DNA of 64,000 bases from Bog-756 sp963701325 (GCA_963701325.1 OY969604.1:1674001-1738000), one strand, 5' to 3'. Shown: positions 15,870 to 24,684, counted from the stretch's first letter. Numbers and translations are program-made. Notes: a model not told the origin generated them from the sequence alone.

Positions 15870-16886
15870 ATGCCCACGGGCGGCCTGAGCGGCGCCCGGA
15901 GCGACACCCGACCACCCGAGGACTCAGTGACCACATCGACAGAGCCCGTGGACAGACCTGACGAGCACGCCGTCCCGTCGGGGGCAGGCCGGACCCAACC
16001 GCTCCTCCCCGGGCTCGTGCTGCTCGCACGGCCCCGCCAATGGATCAAGAACCTCCTGGTGTTCGTCGCCCCCGGTGCGGCGGGCGTCCTCTTCCACCCC
16101 ACGGTCCTCGGCCATGCCGCGGCCGCGTTCGGCATCTTCTGCCTGGCCGCCTCAGGCACCTACTACCTCAACGACTCGATCGACGCGGACGCCGACCGCC
16201 GACACCCCGCCAAGTGCACCCGGCCGGTGGCCGCCGGGGTGGTACCGGTTCCCCTGGCCATCGCGGCCGGGATCGGCATGCTGGCCGTCGCCATCGCGCT
16301 CGCGTTCCCGGTCGGCGGCTGGCACCTGGCCCTGGTCATGGGGGCCTACGCCGCCGTGCAGCTCGGCTACTCCCTCGGCCTCAAGCACGAGCCCATCCTG
16401 GACCTGGCCTGCGTGAGCGCCGGGTTCATCCTGCGTGCCGTGGCCGGAGGCGTGGCCACCTCGGTCCCCCTCTCGAACTGGTTCCTCATCGTGGTCTCCT
16501 TCGGGTCCCTCCTCGTCGTGACCGGCAAGCGCTCGGGTGAGAAGGAGCTGCTGGCCCGCGAGCAGATCGATGACGGCGTCCGCCAGACGCTCGGTCTCTA
16601 CACGGTCTCGTTCCTGCGCACCGTGCGGACCCTCTCGGCGTCGGTCACCGTCGCCGCCTACTGCCTCTGGGCATTCGAGCGTGCGAGCGAGGTCCACCCC
16701 GGACACGACCCGATCTGGTTCCAGCTCTCGATCTTCCCGTTCGTCATCGCCCTCCTCCACGTGATGCGCCTCCTCGACTCGGGAGAGGGCGCGGCCCCCG
16801 AGGACCTGGCCCTGCACGACCACCGGCTCCAGATCTACGGCGCGTGCTGGGTGCTTCTGTTCGCGATCGGCGCGTACGCCGGATGA
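15870..16886 (+). CDS. decaprenyl-phosphate phosphoribosyltransferase (UbiA family)
   Basis: Membrane prenyltransferase of the UbiA fold expected to join phosphoribose from PRPP to decaprenyl phosphate, the first step to decaprenyl-phosphoryl-arabinose (as Rv3806c in mycobacteria). Residues from about 45 on match: RPRQWIKNLLVFVAP, the first Asp-rich motif NDSIDADADRRHP, YSLGLKHEPILDLACVSAGFILRAVAGG and about eight to nine membrane segments, LRIYGACW-like ending. The following two genes encode DprE1 and DprE2, which settles the pathway. The ATG at 15870 is used; GTG 15927, with GAGGA nearby, may be the true start and would remove 19 unconserved residues. The stop overlaps dprE1 as ATGA. Confidence 0.85.
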   Translation: MPTGGLSGARSDTRPPEDSVTTSTEPVDRPDEHAVPSGAGRTQPLLPGLVLLARPRQWIKNLLVFVAPGAAGVLFHPTVLGHAAAAFGIFCLAASGTYYLNDSIDADADRRHPAKCTRPVAAGVVPVPLAIAAGIGMLAVAIALAFPVGGWHLALVMGAYAAVQLGYSLGLKHEPILDLACVSAGFILRAVAGGVATSVPLSNWFLIVVSFGSLLVVTGKRSGEKELLAREQIDDGVRQTLGLYTVSFLRTVRTLSASVTVAAYCLWAFERASEVHPGHDPIWFQLSIFPFVIALLHVMRLLDSGEGAAPEDLALHDHRLQIYGACWVLLFAIGAYAG

Positions 16887-18463
16887 ACGGCCCCGGCGGG
16901 CAGCGGACCCTCCTCGCCGGATGGGGACGGACCGCGCCGACCGCCGCCGATCTCGTCCACGCGCTCGACTCCCACGCCGTCGACGAAGCCATGGCCCGTT
17001 CGGTCGCCGACGCCGCCGAGCACGGGCGGGGGCTGCTCGCCCGCGGGCTCGGGCGCAGCTACGGGGACGCCGGGCAGAACGCAGGCGGCACCGTGCTGGA
17101 CGCCACCTACCTCGACGCGGTCCACGAGGTCGACCTCGAGACCGGCGTGGTGAGGGTCGGTGCGGGGGTGAGCCTCGAGACGCTCATGGTGCGCCTCGTC
17201 CCACTCGGGTGGTTCGTGCCGGTCACGCCCGGGACCCGGCTGGTGACCGTCGGCGGCGCCATCGCCGCCGACATCCACGGCAAGAACCACCACGTCGACG
17301 GCGGGTTCTGCTCGCATGTGCGCGCCCTGACCCTGGTCACCCCGACCGGCACGATGCAGGTCACACCGCAGTCCGATCCCGACCTCTTCTGGGCCACGGC
17401 CGGAGGCATGGGGCTGACCGGCGTGATCACCGAGGCCACGATCCAGATGCTCCGCGTCGAGACCAGCTACATGCTCGTGGACACCGAACGGGCGGCCGAC
17501 CTCGACGACGTGATGGGGAGGATGCAGACCGGCGACGCCGCCTACCGGTACTCGGTGGCCTGGATCGACTGCCGGTCCGCCCGGGGACGCCTCGGCCGGT
17601 CGGTGCTCACCCGCGGTGACCATGCCCGGCTGGAGGACCTGCCCGCGGGCCTCCGCCACGCTCCGGACCGTGCCCGGGCATTCGTGGCCCGCACCCGGGC
17701 GCGGGTGCCGCTCACCCCCCCCGGCGGGCTGCTCAACCCCCTGACCGTCGCGGGCTTCAACGAGCTCTGGTTCCGGAAGGCGCCGCGTCTCGAGGTCGGG
17801 AAGCCGGTCCCCATGGCCGCCTTCTTCCACCCCCTCGACGGGCTCGGCGAATGGAACAGGCTCTACGGCCCGAAGGGCTTCCTCCAGTACCAGTTCGTGG
17901 TCGGCGACACCGAGGGCGAGACGGTGCGCAGGGTCATCCAGCGGCTCGGTGCGGTCCGGGCGGCATCGTTCCTGACCGTGCTCAAGCGGTTCGGACCCGG
18001 CGACCCGGGTCCCCTCTCGTTCCCCATACCCGGGTGGACGCTCGCGCTCGACCTGCCGGTCGGCCTTCCCGGGCTCGCCGGGATCCTCGACGAGCTCGAC
18101 GGCGAGGTGGCGGCTGTCGGCGGCCGGGTCTACCTCGCCAAGGACTCGCGACTGGCACCGGACACCTTCCGCGCCATGTACCCCCGGATCGACGAGTGGC
18201 TCGCCGTGCGGCACCGGGTCGACCCTGACGGGGTGCTCCGCTCCGATCTCGGCCGCCGACTCGGGCTGTGCTCGGACCGTCCCCGCCCGGCTCCGGCCAA
18301 GCGGGCGGCACCGAGGACGCGGGCCGCCACCAAGAAGGCAGTCACGAAACGGGCCGCGCCGAGGAAGGCAGCCGCCACCAAGAAGGCGGTCAACGGGAAG
18401 ACGGCCGCGCCCGGCACGAGCGGTGCGACCAGGACAGGACGAACAGAACGGACCGGCTCATGA
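16883..18463 (+). CDS. dprE1: decaprenylphosphoryl-ribose 2'-oxidase with Lys/Ala-rich tail
   Basis: FAD-dependent oxidase that, with DprE2, epimerises decaprenyl-phosphoryl ribose to the arabinose form used for arabinan. Residues 1-450 match DprE1: GLGRSYGDAGQNAGG FAD loop, VTVGGAIAADIHGKNHHVDG, GGMGLTGVI, LKRFGPGDPGPLSFPIPGW and RVYLAKDSRL. The residue matching mycobacterial Cys387 (in GWNICVDFP), the covalent target of benzothiazinones, is Ala here (GWTLALDLP). The usual length is about 460 residues; this protein has 526. The extra C-terminus is a KKA/PRK-rich low-complexity tail like histone H1 or HU tails (TKKAV, RAAPRKAAATKKA). It overlaps both neighbours by ATGA. Confidence 0.88.
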   Translation: MNGPGGQRTLLAGWGRTAPTAADLVHALDSHAVDEAMARSVADAAEHGRGLLARGLGRSYGDAGQNAGGTVLDATYLDAVHEVDLETGVVRVGAGVSLETLMVRLVPLGWFVPVTPGTRLVTVGGAIAADIHGKNHHVDGGFCSHVRALTLVTPTGTMQVTPQSDPDLFWATAGGMGLTGVITEATIQMLRVETSYMLVDTERAADLDDVMGRMQTGDAAYRYSVAWIDCRSARGRLGRSVLTRGDHARLEDLPAGLRHAPDRARAFVARTRARVPLTPPGGLLNPLTVAGFNELWFRKAPRLEVGKPVPMAAFFHPLDGLGEWNRLYGPKGFLQYQFVVGDTEGETVRRVIQRLGAVRAASFLTVLKRFGPGDPGPLSFPIPGWTLALDLPVGLPGLAGILDELDGEVAAVGGRVYLAKDSRLAPDTFRAMYPRIDEWLAVRHRVDPDGVLRSDLGRRLGLCSDRPRPAPAKRAAPRTRAATKKAVTKRAAPRKAAATKKAVNGKTAAPGTSGATRTGRTERTGS

Positions 18464-19221
18464 TCGACGCCGTCGGACGCCCCCAATCGGTGCTCGTGCT
18501 CGGGGGCTCCTCGGAGATCGCCCAGGCCGTCGTCGACGGGTTGGTCCCCGCGCGCTGCCGCACGGTGATCCTCGCCGGTCGGCCCGGCGAGCGGCTGGAC
18601 GCCGCAGCCGTTCGGGCCCGGTCGGCCGGTGCCGAGACCGTCGAGACCCTGGCGTTCGAGAGCACGGACCCGGCCGGCCACCGTGCCCTGGTCGACGATG
18701 TCTTCGACCGCCTCGGCGACATCGATCTGGTCATCGCCGCCGCAGGTGCCCTCGGCGACCAGGCGGTCCTCGAGCACGATCCGCCGGGTGCCGCCGAGCT
18801 CATCACCACCAATTTCACCGGGCTGGTTTCCGTATTGCTCGCCGTGGCGGACCGCATGCGCCGACAGGGCCACGGTCGGATCGTGGTGCTCTCGTCGGTG
18901 GCCGGCGCACGGGTCCGCAGGGCGAACTTCATCTACGGGTCGTCGAAGGCCGGGCTCGACGCGTTCGCCCAGGGTCTCGGGGACGCATTGGTCGGATCCG
19001 GGGTCGGGGTCACCATCGTGCGGCCCGGGTTCGTGGTGGGGCGGATGACCGAGGGCATGGACCCGGCTCCCTTCGCCACCACCCCCGAGGCGGTGGGCGC
19101 CGCGGTGGTACGGGCCATCGAGACCGGCTCGGAGGTCGTCTACGTCCCGTCGGTGCTGCGCTGGGTCTTCGCGGTCATGCGCCAGCTGCCACGCGTAGCC
19201 TGGCGCCGCATGCCCGGCTGA
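18460..19221 (+). CDS. dprE2: decaprenylphosphoryl-2-keto-erythropentose reductase
   Basis: Short-chain dehydrogenase that reduces the keto intermediate made by DprE1, giving decaprenyl-phosphoryl-arabinose. The 253-residue protein has the family dinucleotide loop LGGSSEIAQAV, NFTGLVSVLLAVADRMR, VVLSSVAGARVRRANFIYGSSKAGLD with the catalytic Ser and YxxxK, and VRPGFVVGRMTEGM. These are the sequence features of mycobacterial Rv3791. It overlaps dprE1 by ATGA and ends the operon. Mycobacterial DprE2 also has 254 residues. Confidence 0.88.
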   Translation: MIDAVGRPQSVLVLGGSSEIAQAVVDGLVPARCRTVILAGRPGERLDAAAVRARSAGAETVETLAFESTDPAGHRALVDDVFDRLGDIDLVIAAAGALGDQAVLEHDPPGAAELITTNFTGLVSVLLAVADRMRRQGHGRIVVLSSVAGARVRRANFIYGSSKAGLDAFAQGLGDALVGSGVGVTIVRPGFVVGRMTEGMDPAPFATTPEAVGAAVVRAIETGSEVVYVPSVLRWVFAVMRQLPRVAWRRMPG

Positions 19222-19297
19222 GCCGGCAGTTCGAGGTGCCCCGCGGGGCGGCCGGCCGCGGGGAGCGGAAGACCAACGAGGAAGGTACGGTCGCGCC

Positions 19298-20272
19298 ATG
19301 ACCGTGATCGTGAACGAAACAGAAGGCCACCTCGAAGCGCTCGCCGACCAGCGGGTCGCCGTCATCGGGTACGGGAACCAGGGCCGGTCGTGGGCGCTCA
19401 ACCTGCGGGACTCGGGCATCGACGTCGTCGTCTGCGTACGGGCCGATCCCAGCAGGGACACGGCCGAGGCGGACGGTTTCGCGACCAGCGATCTCGACGG
19501 GGCGAACGATGCCGACGTCGTGTGCCTGCTGATTCCCGACGACGTCATCCCGACCGTGCCCCTCACGCCTCGTCCCGACGCCTTGGTCATCGTTGCCAGC
19601 GGGTACACGCTCGCCTTCGGGCGCCTGGCGCCACCCTGTGACGTCGGAATGGTGGCGCCGAGAATGCTCGGCCCCGAAGTTCGCAGGTGCTATCTCGAGG
19701 GAACTGGATTCATCACGGCCGTCGGAGTCCACCAGGACGTCACCGGTACCGCCCGGTCCAGGGTTCTGGCTGTGGCAAGGGCCATCGGCGGGCTCCGCCA
19801 GGGGGCCATCGAGCTCACTCCCGAACAAGAGGCGGTCCTCGATCTTGCTGTCGAGCAGGCGCTCGCCCCTGCGCTGAAGCGGGTCAGCGAGTCGTTCGTC
19901 CGGGTGATGCTCGAGCGGGGCATCCCCATCGAGGCGATCGTCACGGAGTTGGTGCTCTCCGGGGAGGTCGAACGGACCTACCGTCTGGTGCGGCTCGAGG
20001 GAGGTGCCGCGCAGATGGCCTACCACTCGCCGACGAGTCAATACGGTCAGATGTCGCGCGCCGATCGCTACGGTCATGTCGACATCGTCACGACGATGCG
20101 AGAGGTGGTCGACGAGATCTCCTCTGGCCGCTTCGCCGACGAATGGGACGCCGAACGGGACGCCGGCTACCCACACCTGGAGGAGCTCCGAGCACAAGCG
20201 ATGGCGCCTGAGATCCTTGCGTTCGAGGCTGATCTCCGGTCCAAGCTCGGCGAGTGTGCCACCGCGACCTGA
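19298..20272 (+). CDS. ketol-acid reductoisomerase-like protein
   Basis: A 324-residue KARI-fold protein. The NADP loop AVIGYGNQGRSWALNLRDSG, MVAPRMLGPEVRR, LEGTGFITAVGVHQDVTGTAR and LDLAVEQ, EGGAAQMAYHSPTSQYG all align with IlvC. DLAVEQ keeps the Asp and Glu that bind magnesium in DLFGEQ. However the acid-base residues differ: the His of SHGFNIHFG is Ser in ASGYTLAFG, and the Lys of APKGPGH is Arg in APRMLGP. ilvB and ilvH are not nearby. It may therefore act on another substrate, or be a paralogue in a specialised pathway. GAGGAAGG lies about 13 bases before the ATG. The family call is firm, the reaction uncertain. Confidence 0.7.
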   Translation: MTVIVNETEGHLEALADQRVAVIGYGNQGRSWALNLRDSGIDVVVCVRADPSRDTAEADGFATSDLDGANDADVVCLLIPDDVIPTVPLTPRPDALVIVASGYTLAFGRLAPPCDVGMVAPRMLGPEVRRCYLEGTGFITAVGVHQDVTGTARSRVLAVARAIGGLRQGAIELTPEQEAVLDLAVEQALAPALKRVSESFVRVMLERGIPIEAIVTELVLSGEVERTYRLVRLEGGAAQMAYHSPTSQYGQMSRADRYGHVDIVTTMREVVDEISSGRFADEWDAERDAGYPHLEELRAQAMAPEILAFEADLRSKLGECATAT

Positions 20273-20306
20273 CGGGTGACGCAGGGCGGGACGAGCCGCA
20301 GCGCCC

Positions 20307-21050
20307 TCAGATCGCCTTCGAGATGGTCAGCAGACCTGTGGCCATGAGGAGGACATCGACAGCCCACGCGAAATGGGAGGGCTCCATCCGACCGCTTACT
20401 GCCGAACCCACGACGATGCCGGCGATGCACGGGACGAGCGACGTGGCAGCGAGGGCAACGTCGGACGCCGTGATGAGTCCGGCAAGGGCGAGAAGCGGCA
20501 GGCCGATGAGATTCGAGAGGAGGAAGACGGCGGAGATGGTGGCTCGGAACCTGTCGTCCTGGAAGCCCGTCCGACGGAGTTCATACACAAGCGGCGGCCC
20601 GTTTGTGGCCAGCGACGTATTGAGTACGCCACTCACAAGACCCACCACGAATGTTCTCGATCCCTGCGGTACCACCAGTTCAGGTTTCACTCGGCGCGAC
20701 GAGACGACGATCCAGAGTGCAGCGAGACAGGTCGTCACCCCCAGGATCAGCCGTAGCGTGGTCGCTGAGACCACGCTCAGGATGATCACCCCGATCGGCG
20801 CACCCACGATGGCGCCGAGGCCCAATCGGCGAGCGGTCGGCCATTCGATGTGACGACGAAGGCGCCTGGCGAGCCAGGCGCAGGTGATGGTGCCGTTGAG
20901 GAACACGATGACCACCGCGCTCTTTGTCGGCACCACGAACGCCATGAGCGGCACCGCCAGAAGTGCGAACCCGAACCCGACCGCCCGCTGCAAGACAGCA
21001 GCGGCAAAGACGATGCCGGCGATGGCCGCGACGGTACCGATCGAGATCAC
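20307..21050 (-). CDS. TauE/SafE-family membrane permease
   Basis: A 247-residue integral membrane protein with about eight hydrophobic segments. The N-terminal VGFGFALLAVPLMAFVVPTKSAVVIVFLNG and the second-half SGVLNTSLATNGPPLVYEL are the paired half-repeat signatures of the TauE/SafE (sulfite or organosulfonate exporter) family. The transported compound is not indicated: no sulfur metabolism gene lies nearby. It is convergent with the KARI-like gene and divergent from the small membrane protein gene. Confidence 0.8.
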   Translation of the reverse strand: MISIGTVAAIAGIVFAAAVLQRAVGFGFALLAVPLMAFVVPTKSAVVIVFLNGTITCAWLARRLRRHIEWPTARRLGLGAIVGAPIGVIILSVVSATTLRLILGVTTCLAALWIVVSSRRVKPELVVPQGSRTFVVGLVSGVLNTSLATNGPPLVYELRRTGFQDDRFRATISAVFLLSNLIGLPLLALAGLITASDVALAATSLVPCIAGIVVGSAVSGRMEPSHFAWAVDVLLMATGLLTISKAI

Positions 21051-21169
21051 GACGCGAACCTAACCTGCGGGTCGGACCGTGACTGCGGTGTCGGCGCCAC
21101 GCTCCCGGTGGCCGGAGCACGTCGGCAGGCCAGGTATAAGGTTTTAGGATCCGAACGGGAGGTTGCGAC

Positions 21170-21427
21170 GTGACCGGTGCCATCTTTGCCGGGGGCGGTT
21201 TGATCGTGTTCGTCATCGCCCTCGTCGTACTCGTGATCCCGATCTGGGCGCTCGTCGATTCCATTTCGCGCCCGAGCAGCGCGTTTGCTGCGGCGGGGTC
21301 GTCAAAGGGAATGTGGATCGCACTGATCGTGCTGTTCTGGCTCTTCACCGGAGTCGTCGGTCTCATTCTCTCCGCTGTGTACCTGGCCTCGATCCGACCC
21401 CGGGTCCGGGCGGCGATGACCCGGTAG
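21170..21427 (+). CDS. small two-helix membrane protein
   Basis: An 85-residue protein with two transmembrane helices (about residues 10-30 and 47-69) joined by a DSISRPSSAF linker and ending in a basic RPRVRAAM tail. The layout IPIWALVDSISRP...VGLILSAVYLASIRP resembles the short PLDc_N/DUF2516-like actinobacterial proteins, whose role is unknown. GTG 21170 has GGGAGG seven bases upstream, and TAGGAT at 21145-21150 could be its -10 box. It is likely real but unassigned. Confidence 0.65.
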   Translation: MTGAIFAGGGLIVFVIALVVLVIPIWALVDSISRPSSAFAAAGSSKGMWIALIVLFWLFTGVVGLILSAVYLASIRPRVRAAMTR

Positions 21428-21473
21428 CAGGTCGATCAGCGCTACCGGCTCGCGCCCCAGGATTGCACCAACC

Positions 21474-21839
21474 TCACCACTCGATGCCACTGCTGACGCA
21501 GAACTCATTGTGCTCGGGGTCCGACATCCTGACCCAGTGGGTCCCCCCGAAGCTCTGCACACCGTCGTCGATGCGACCAGCGCCGAGTGCCTCCAGCCGG
21601 TGGACCTCGGCTTCGATGTCGTCGGCCACGATGTCGAGGTGCATCCGATTCTTCCCGGCTTTTGCCTCGGGTACGCCCTGAAGGATCAGCGGCGAGGCCA
21701 TCCCTTGCATGGGAACCAGTACCGCCAACGTCGTGTCCGTGTAGTAGTTGCGATAGTCGAGCGCAGCACACCAGAACTCAGCGAGCCTCCCGGGCTCTGC
21801 GCAGTCGAGGACCAACTCCACTCTTGCCTTCTGTCCCAT
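21474..21839 (-). CDS. VOC family protein (glyoxalase-like)
   Basis: A 121-residue vicinal-oxygen-chelate protein: RVELVLDCAEPGRLAEFWCAALDY at the N-terminus, KNRMHLDIVADDIEAEVHRLEALGA in the middle with a likely ligand His, and MSDPEHNEFCVSSG at the end with the Glu. The pattern is that of the actinobacterial glyoxalase_6 group. ATG 21839 is fixed by GGAGGT four bases further upstream; the longer reading from 21866 adds ten residues before that Shine-Dalgarno and is unlikely. The substrate is not known. Confidence 0.78.
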   Translation of the reverse strand: MGQKARVELVLDCAEPGRLAEFWCAALDYRNYYTDTTLAVLVPMQGMASPLILQGVPEAKAGKNRMHLDIVADDIEAEVHRLEALGAGRIDDGVQSFGGTHWVRMSDPEHNEFCVSSGIEW

Positions 21840-21921
21840 CGTCTTACCTCCAGGTCGGAGCACCATGCGGACATCGACGGCAAGGATACGGGGTGGGCCG
21901 GGTCGTACGGCCGTCGATAGC

Positions 21922-21927
21922 TACAGT
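21922..21927 (+). promoter_or_regulatory. -10 box of a probable leaderless promoter
   Basis: TACAGT fits TAnnnT and ends exactly six bases before the ATG at 21934, which is the spacing of leaderless actinobacterial promoters. No Shine-Dalgarno sequence is present before that ATG. Confidence 0.45.
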
Positions 21928-21933
21928 ACGGGG

Positions 21934-22185
21934 ATGCCCGGATTCCCAACTGGGAACACCCCTGATCGGCGCCGAATCGCTTCCCCTTGGTTCAAGCGGC
22001 GCATTGCGGCTCGGTTCATCGTCACCGGGGTGGTGGTCTTCGCCGCTGTGTGCATCGCCTTCGGAGGAGTCGGCATCGGGGTCGGCGTCGTCGTTCTCGC
22101 CGGCGTCGGCGTGCTACTCCACCTCGAGCGCAAAAGACAAGTGGAGAGACGTCTGTCGCATGCCGGGCGCGACGATGGGAGCTGA
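21934..22185 (+). CDS. small hypothetical membrane protein
   Basis: An 83-residue protein with a basic N-terminus (NTPDRRRIASPWFKRR), a long hydrophobic span at about 30-62 that may form one or two helices (GVVVFAAVCIAFGGVGIG, GVVVLAGVGVLL), and a charged C-terminus ERKRQVERRL. No family was recognised. The ATG sits six bases after a TACAGT box, consistent with leaderless expression. It probably resides in the membrane; function unknown. Confidence 0.5.
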   Translation: MPGFPTGNTPDRRRIASPWFKRRIAARFIVTGVVVFAAVCIAFGGVGIGVGVVVLAGVGVLLHLERKRQVERRLSHAGRDDGS

Positions 22186-22188
22186 GCG

Positions 22189-22206
22189 CGGGGAGGACAG
22201 TCCCCG
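22189..22206. terminator. hairpin after small membrane protein gene
   Basis: CGGGGA (22189-22194) and TCCCCG (22201-22206) pair around a six-base loop, three bases after the stop of the plus-strand gene. The 90 bases that follow up to the pcrA stop hold no recognised feature. Confidence 0.35.
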
Positions 22207-22299
22207 ATGGGTCGGTGAGCGACAACCGTGGAACTGGCGACCCGACCAGCCCGCCATTCGGGAGCACCTGCCGGCGACCAACTCCGAACGTTCCACGGA

Positions 22300-24684
22300 T
22301 CAGGCCCGCTTGATCGGCGCCATCCGCAGCAGCAGCTTCTTGCGACCGACCGAGGAGAAGACGACCACTGCCTCGGCGTCCTCACCGCTGCCGCCGGTCT
22401 CGATCACCTTCCCCTCGCCCCACTTGCCGTGGACCACCACGTCGCCGACGGCGAGTCCGAGCAACTCGGCCCCGGTCGTGGCGGGTGCCGGCCGGGGGCG
22501 TCCCGGATCGGTGGCACGTTCCCGCGGAGAGACACCACTGCCGAAGACCGAGCGACCCGGAGTGCCGTCGACCGCCACCTCGCGGACCAACTCGGCGGGG
22601 ATCTCCTTGAGGAAACGGCTCGGGATGTTGGCGCCGCTCCTCCCGAAGAGCATCCGGCTCCAGGCGTGCGAGACGAACAAGTGGCGCTCGGCTCGGGTGA
22701 TGCCGACGTAGCAGAGCCGCCGCTCCTCCTCGAGCTCGACGGGATCGCCGAGCGAACGGAGGTGGGGGAAGACCCCGTCTTCCAACCCGACCAGGAACAC
22801 AGCGGGGAACTCGAGCCCCTTGGCGATGTGCAGGGTCATGAGAGAAACGGTCGTGCCGTCCCCGTCGAGCTCGTCCGAATCGGACACCAGGGAGGCGGCC
22901 TCGAGGAACTCGGTCAGGGTCGGGTACTCGGCGGCCACCCCGACCAGCTCGTCCACGTTCTCGACCCGGCCGAGCGCGTCGATGGTGCCCTCTCCCAGGA
23001 GCTCGCTGCGGTAGCCGGTCCGATCGAGCACCGCGACGACCAGCTCACCCGGACCGAGCAGCGCCGAGCCCTCGGGTAGGTCGCCGGGCTCCTCCGCCAG
23101 CGGGACCAAGGGGGCCGGCGGATCCCCGTCGTCGTCCACCGGGTCCGGGAGCGCCATCCGGCGCCGGAGGTCCTCCAGGAGGTCGGACAGGTCGGTCAGC
23201 GCCCGCTCCGCCTTCCCACCCAACCCGGCCTCCGCCGGGTGCGCGACCGCATCGCCGAGCGACACCCCGCGCTGGCCGGCCCACCCGGCGAGCTTGGCCA
23301 CCGACGTCTCGCCCACGCCGCGCTTGGGAACGTTCACGATGCGCCGCCAGCTGACCTCGTCGTCGGGGTTGACCAGGACCCGCAGGTAGGCCATGACGTC
23401 CTTGACCTCGCGGCGCTCGTAGAACTTGGTCCCGCCGACGACCTTGTAGGGGATCTCGCCACGCACGAGGGCCTCCTCGAGGGCCCGGCTCTGGACGTTG
23501 GTGCGGTAGAAGACCGCCACGTCACCCCAGCGCAGCGACTCGTCGCTGCGCAGGCGCACGATCTCGTGGGTCACCCATTCGGCCTCGTCGCGCTCGTCCT
23601 CCGCCCGGTAGCGGACGATCGGCACTCCGCTGCCCCGATCCGTCCAGAGCGTCTTGGGCTTCCGCGAGACGTTGTTAGTGATCACCGCGTTGGCCGCGTC
23701 GAGGATGGTCTGGGTCGAGCGGAAGTTCTGGTCGAGGGTGATGGTCGTGGCGTCGGGGAACGCCTCTTCGAAGTCGAGGATGTTGGAGATGTCGGCCCCC
23801 CGGAAGCGGTAGACCGACTGGTCGCTGTCCCCCACCACCACGATGTTCCGGTGCGAGCCTGCCAGCTGGACCGCCAACGCGTTCTGCACGGGATTGGTGT
23901 CCTGGTACTCGTCGACCAGGATGTGGGTGAAGCGGGCGCGGTAGTGCTCGAGCACGTCGGGGTGGTCCCGGAAGAGCCGGACCGTGTTGAGCAGCAGGTC
24001 GTCGAAGTCCATCGCGTTGGCCGCCAGCATCCGCTGCTGGTAGAGGTCGAAGACGTCGGCCACCCGCCGGTCGAAGATCGATGCCGCCGCATCCCGGTAC
24101 TCGACCGGGCCCTGCTGGCGGCTCTTGGCCTGGCTGATCTGCCCGAGGATGGCGCGCGGCGACAACTTCTTCGTATCGATGTCCAACTCGCGGCAGACGA
24201 TCTCGACCAGGCGACGCGAGTCGGCGTCGTCGTAGATGGTGAAGGACCCCTTGTACCCCAACCGGTCGCCGGCCGAGCGGAGGATCCGCACGCACGCGGA
24301 ATGGAACGTCGAGACCCACATCCGCTCGGCGCGCGGGCCGACCAGCTCGGCCACCCGCCTGCGCATCTCGTCGGCGGCCTTGTTGGTGAAGGTGATCGCC
24401 AGGATCTGCCTCGGGGCGGCGTCCCCGGAGGCGATGAGGTGGGCGATACGCCGGGTGAGCACGCGGGTCTTGCCCGAGCCGGCCCCGGCAACGATGAGCA
24501 ACGGCCCACCACGGTGGACGACCGCGGCCTCCTGGGCGGGGGTCAGCCCGACGAGCAGCTCGGCGGCCGCCTCTGGGCCGACCGGCGGGCGCCCCTGTCC
24601 CGGGGCCGTGTCGTCCGGGGGATGGGAGCCCTGCTGGCCGCGGTCAGGGTGTCCGGGGCCCCCGCTCCACGAGGTCATTCCCAC
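22300..24684 (-). CDS. pcrA: ATP-dependent DNA helicase PcrA/UvrD
   Basis: Superfamily 1A 3'-5' DNA helicase for nucleotide excision repair and removal of replication blocks. The 794-residue protein has LTPAQEAAVVHRGGPLLIVAGAGSGKTRVLTRRI-type motifs (Q motif and Walker A, about 48-80), ITFTNKAADEMRRRV, DEYQDTN, GDSDQSVYRFRGA, LDQNFRSTQ, LMTLHIAKGLEF and YVGITRAERHL. The last 60 residues (VGDVVVHGKWGEGKVIE) form the small Tudor-like domain that binds RNA polymerase in PcrA. An unstructured Pro/Gly-rich N-terminus precedes the core, so the true start may be a little downstream. It overlaps guaA by ten bases. Confidence 0.94.
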   Translation of the reverse strand: MGMTSWSGGPGHPDRGQQGSHPPDDTAPGQGRPPVGPEAAAELLVGLTPAQEAAVVHRGGPLLIVAGAGSGKTRVLTRRIAHLIASGDAAPRQILAITFTNKAADEMRRRVAELVGPRAERMWVSTFHSACVRILRSAGDRLGYKGSFTIYDDADSRRLVEIVCRELDIDTKKLSPRAILGQISQAKSRQQGPVEYRDAAASIFDRRVADVFDLYQQRMLAANAMDFDDLLLNTVRLFRDHPDVLEHYRARFTHILVDEYQDTNPVQNALAVQLAGSHRNIVVVGDSDQSVYRFRGADISNILDFEEAFPDATTITLDQNFRSTQTILDAANAVITNNVSRKPKTLWTDRGSGVPIVRYRAEDERDEAEWVTHEIVRLRSDESLRWGDVAVFYRTNVQSRALEEALVRGEIPYKVVGGTKFYERREVKDVMAYLRVLVNPDDEVSWRRIVNVPKRGVGETSVAKLAGWAGQRGVSLGDAVAHPAEAGLGGKAERALTDLSDLLEDLRRRMALPDPVDDDGDPPAPLVPLAEEPGDLPEGSALLGPGELVVAVLDRTGYRSELLGEGTIDALGRVENVDELVGVAAEYPTLTEFLEAASLVSDSDELDGDGTTVSLMTLHIAKGLEFPAVFLVGLEDGVFPHLRSLGDPVELEEERRLCYVGITRAERHLFVSHAWSRMLFGRSGANIPSRFLKEIPAELVREVAVDGTPGRSVFGSGVSPRERATDPGRPRPAPATTGAELLGLAVGDVVVHGKWGEGKVIETGGSGEDAEAVVVFSSVGRKKLLLRMAPIKRA

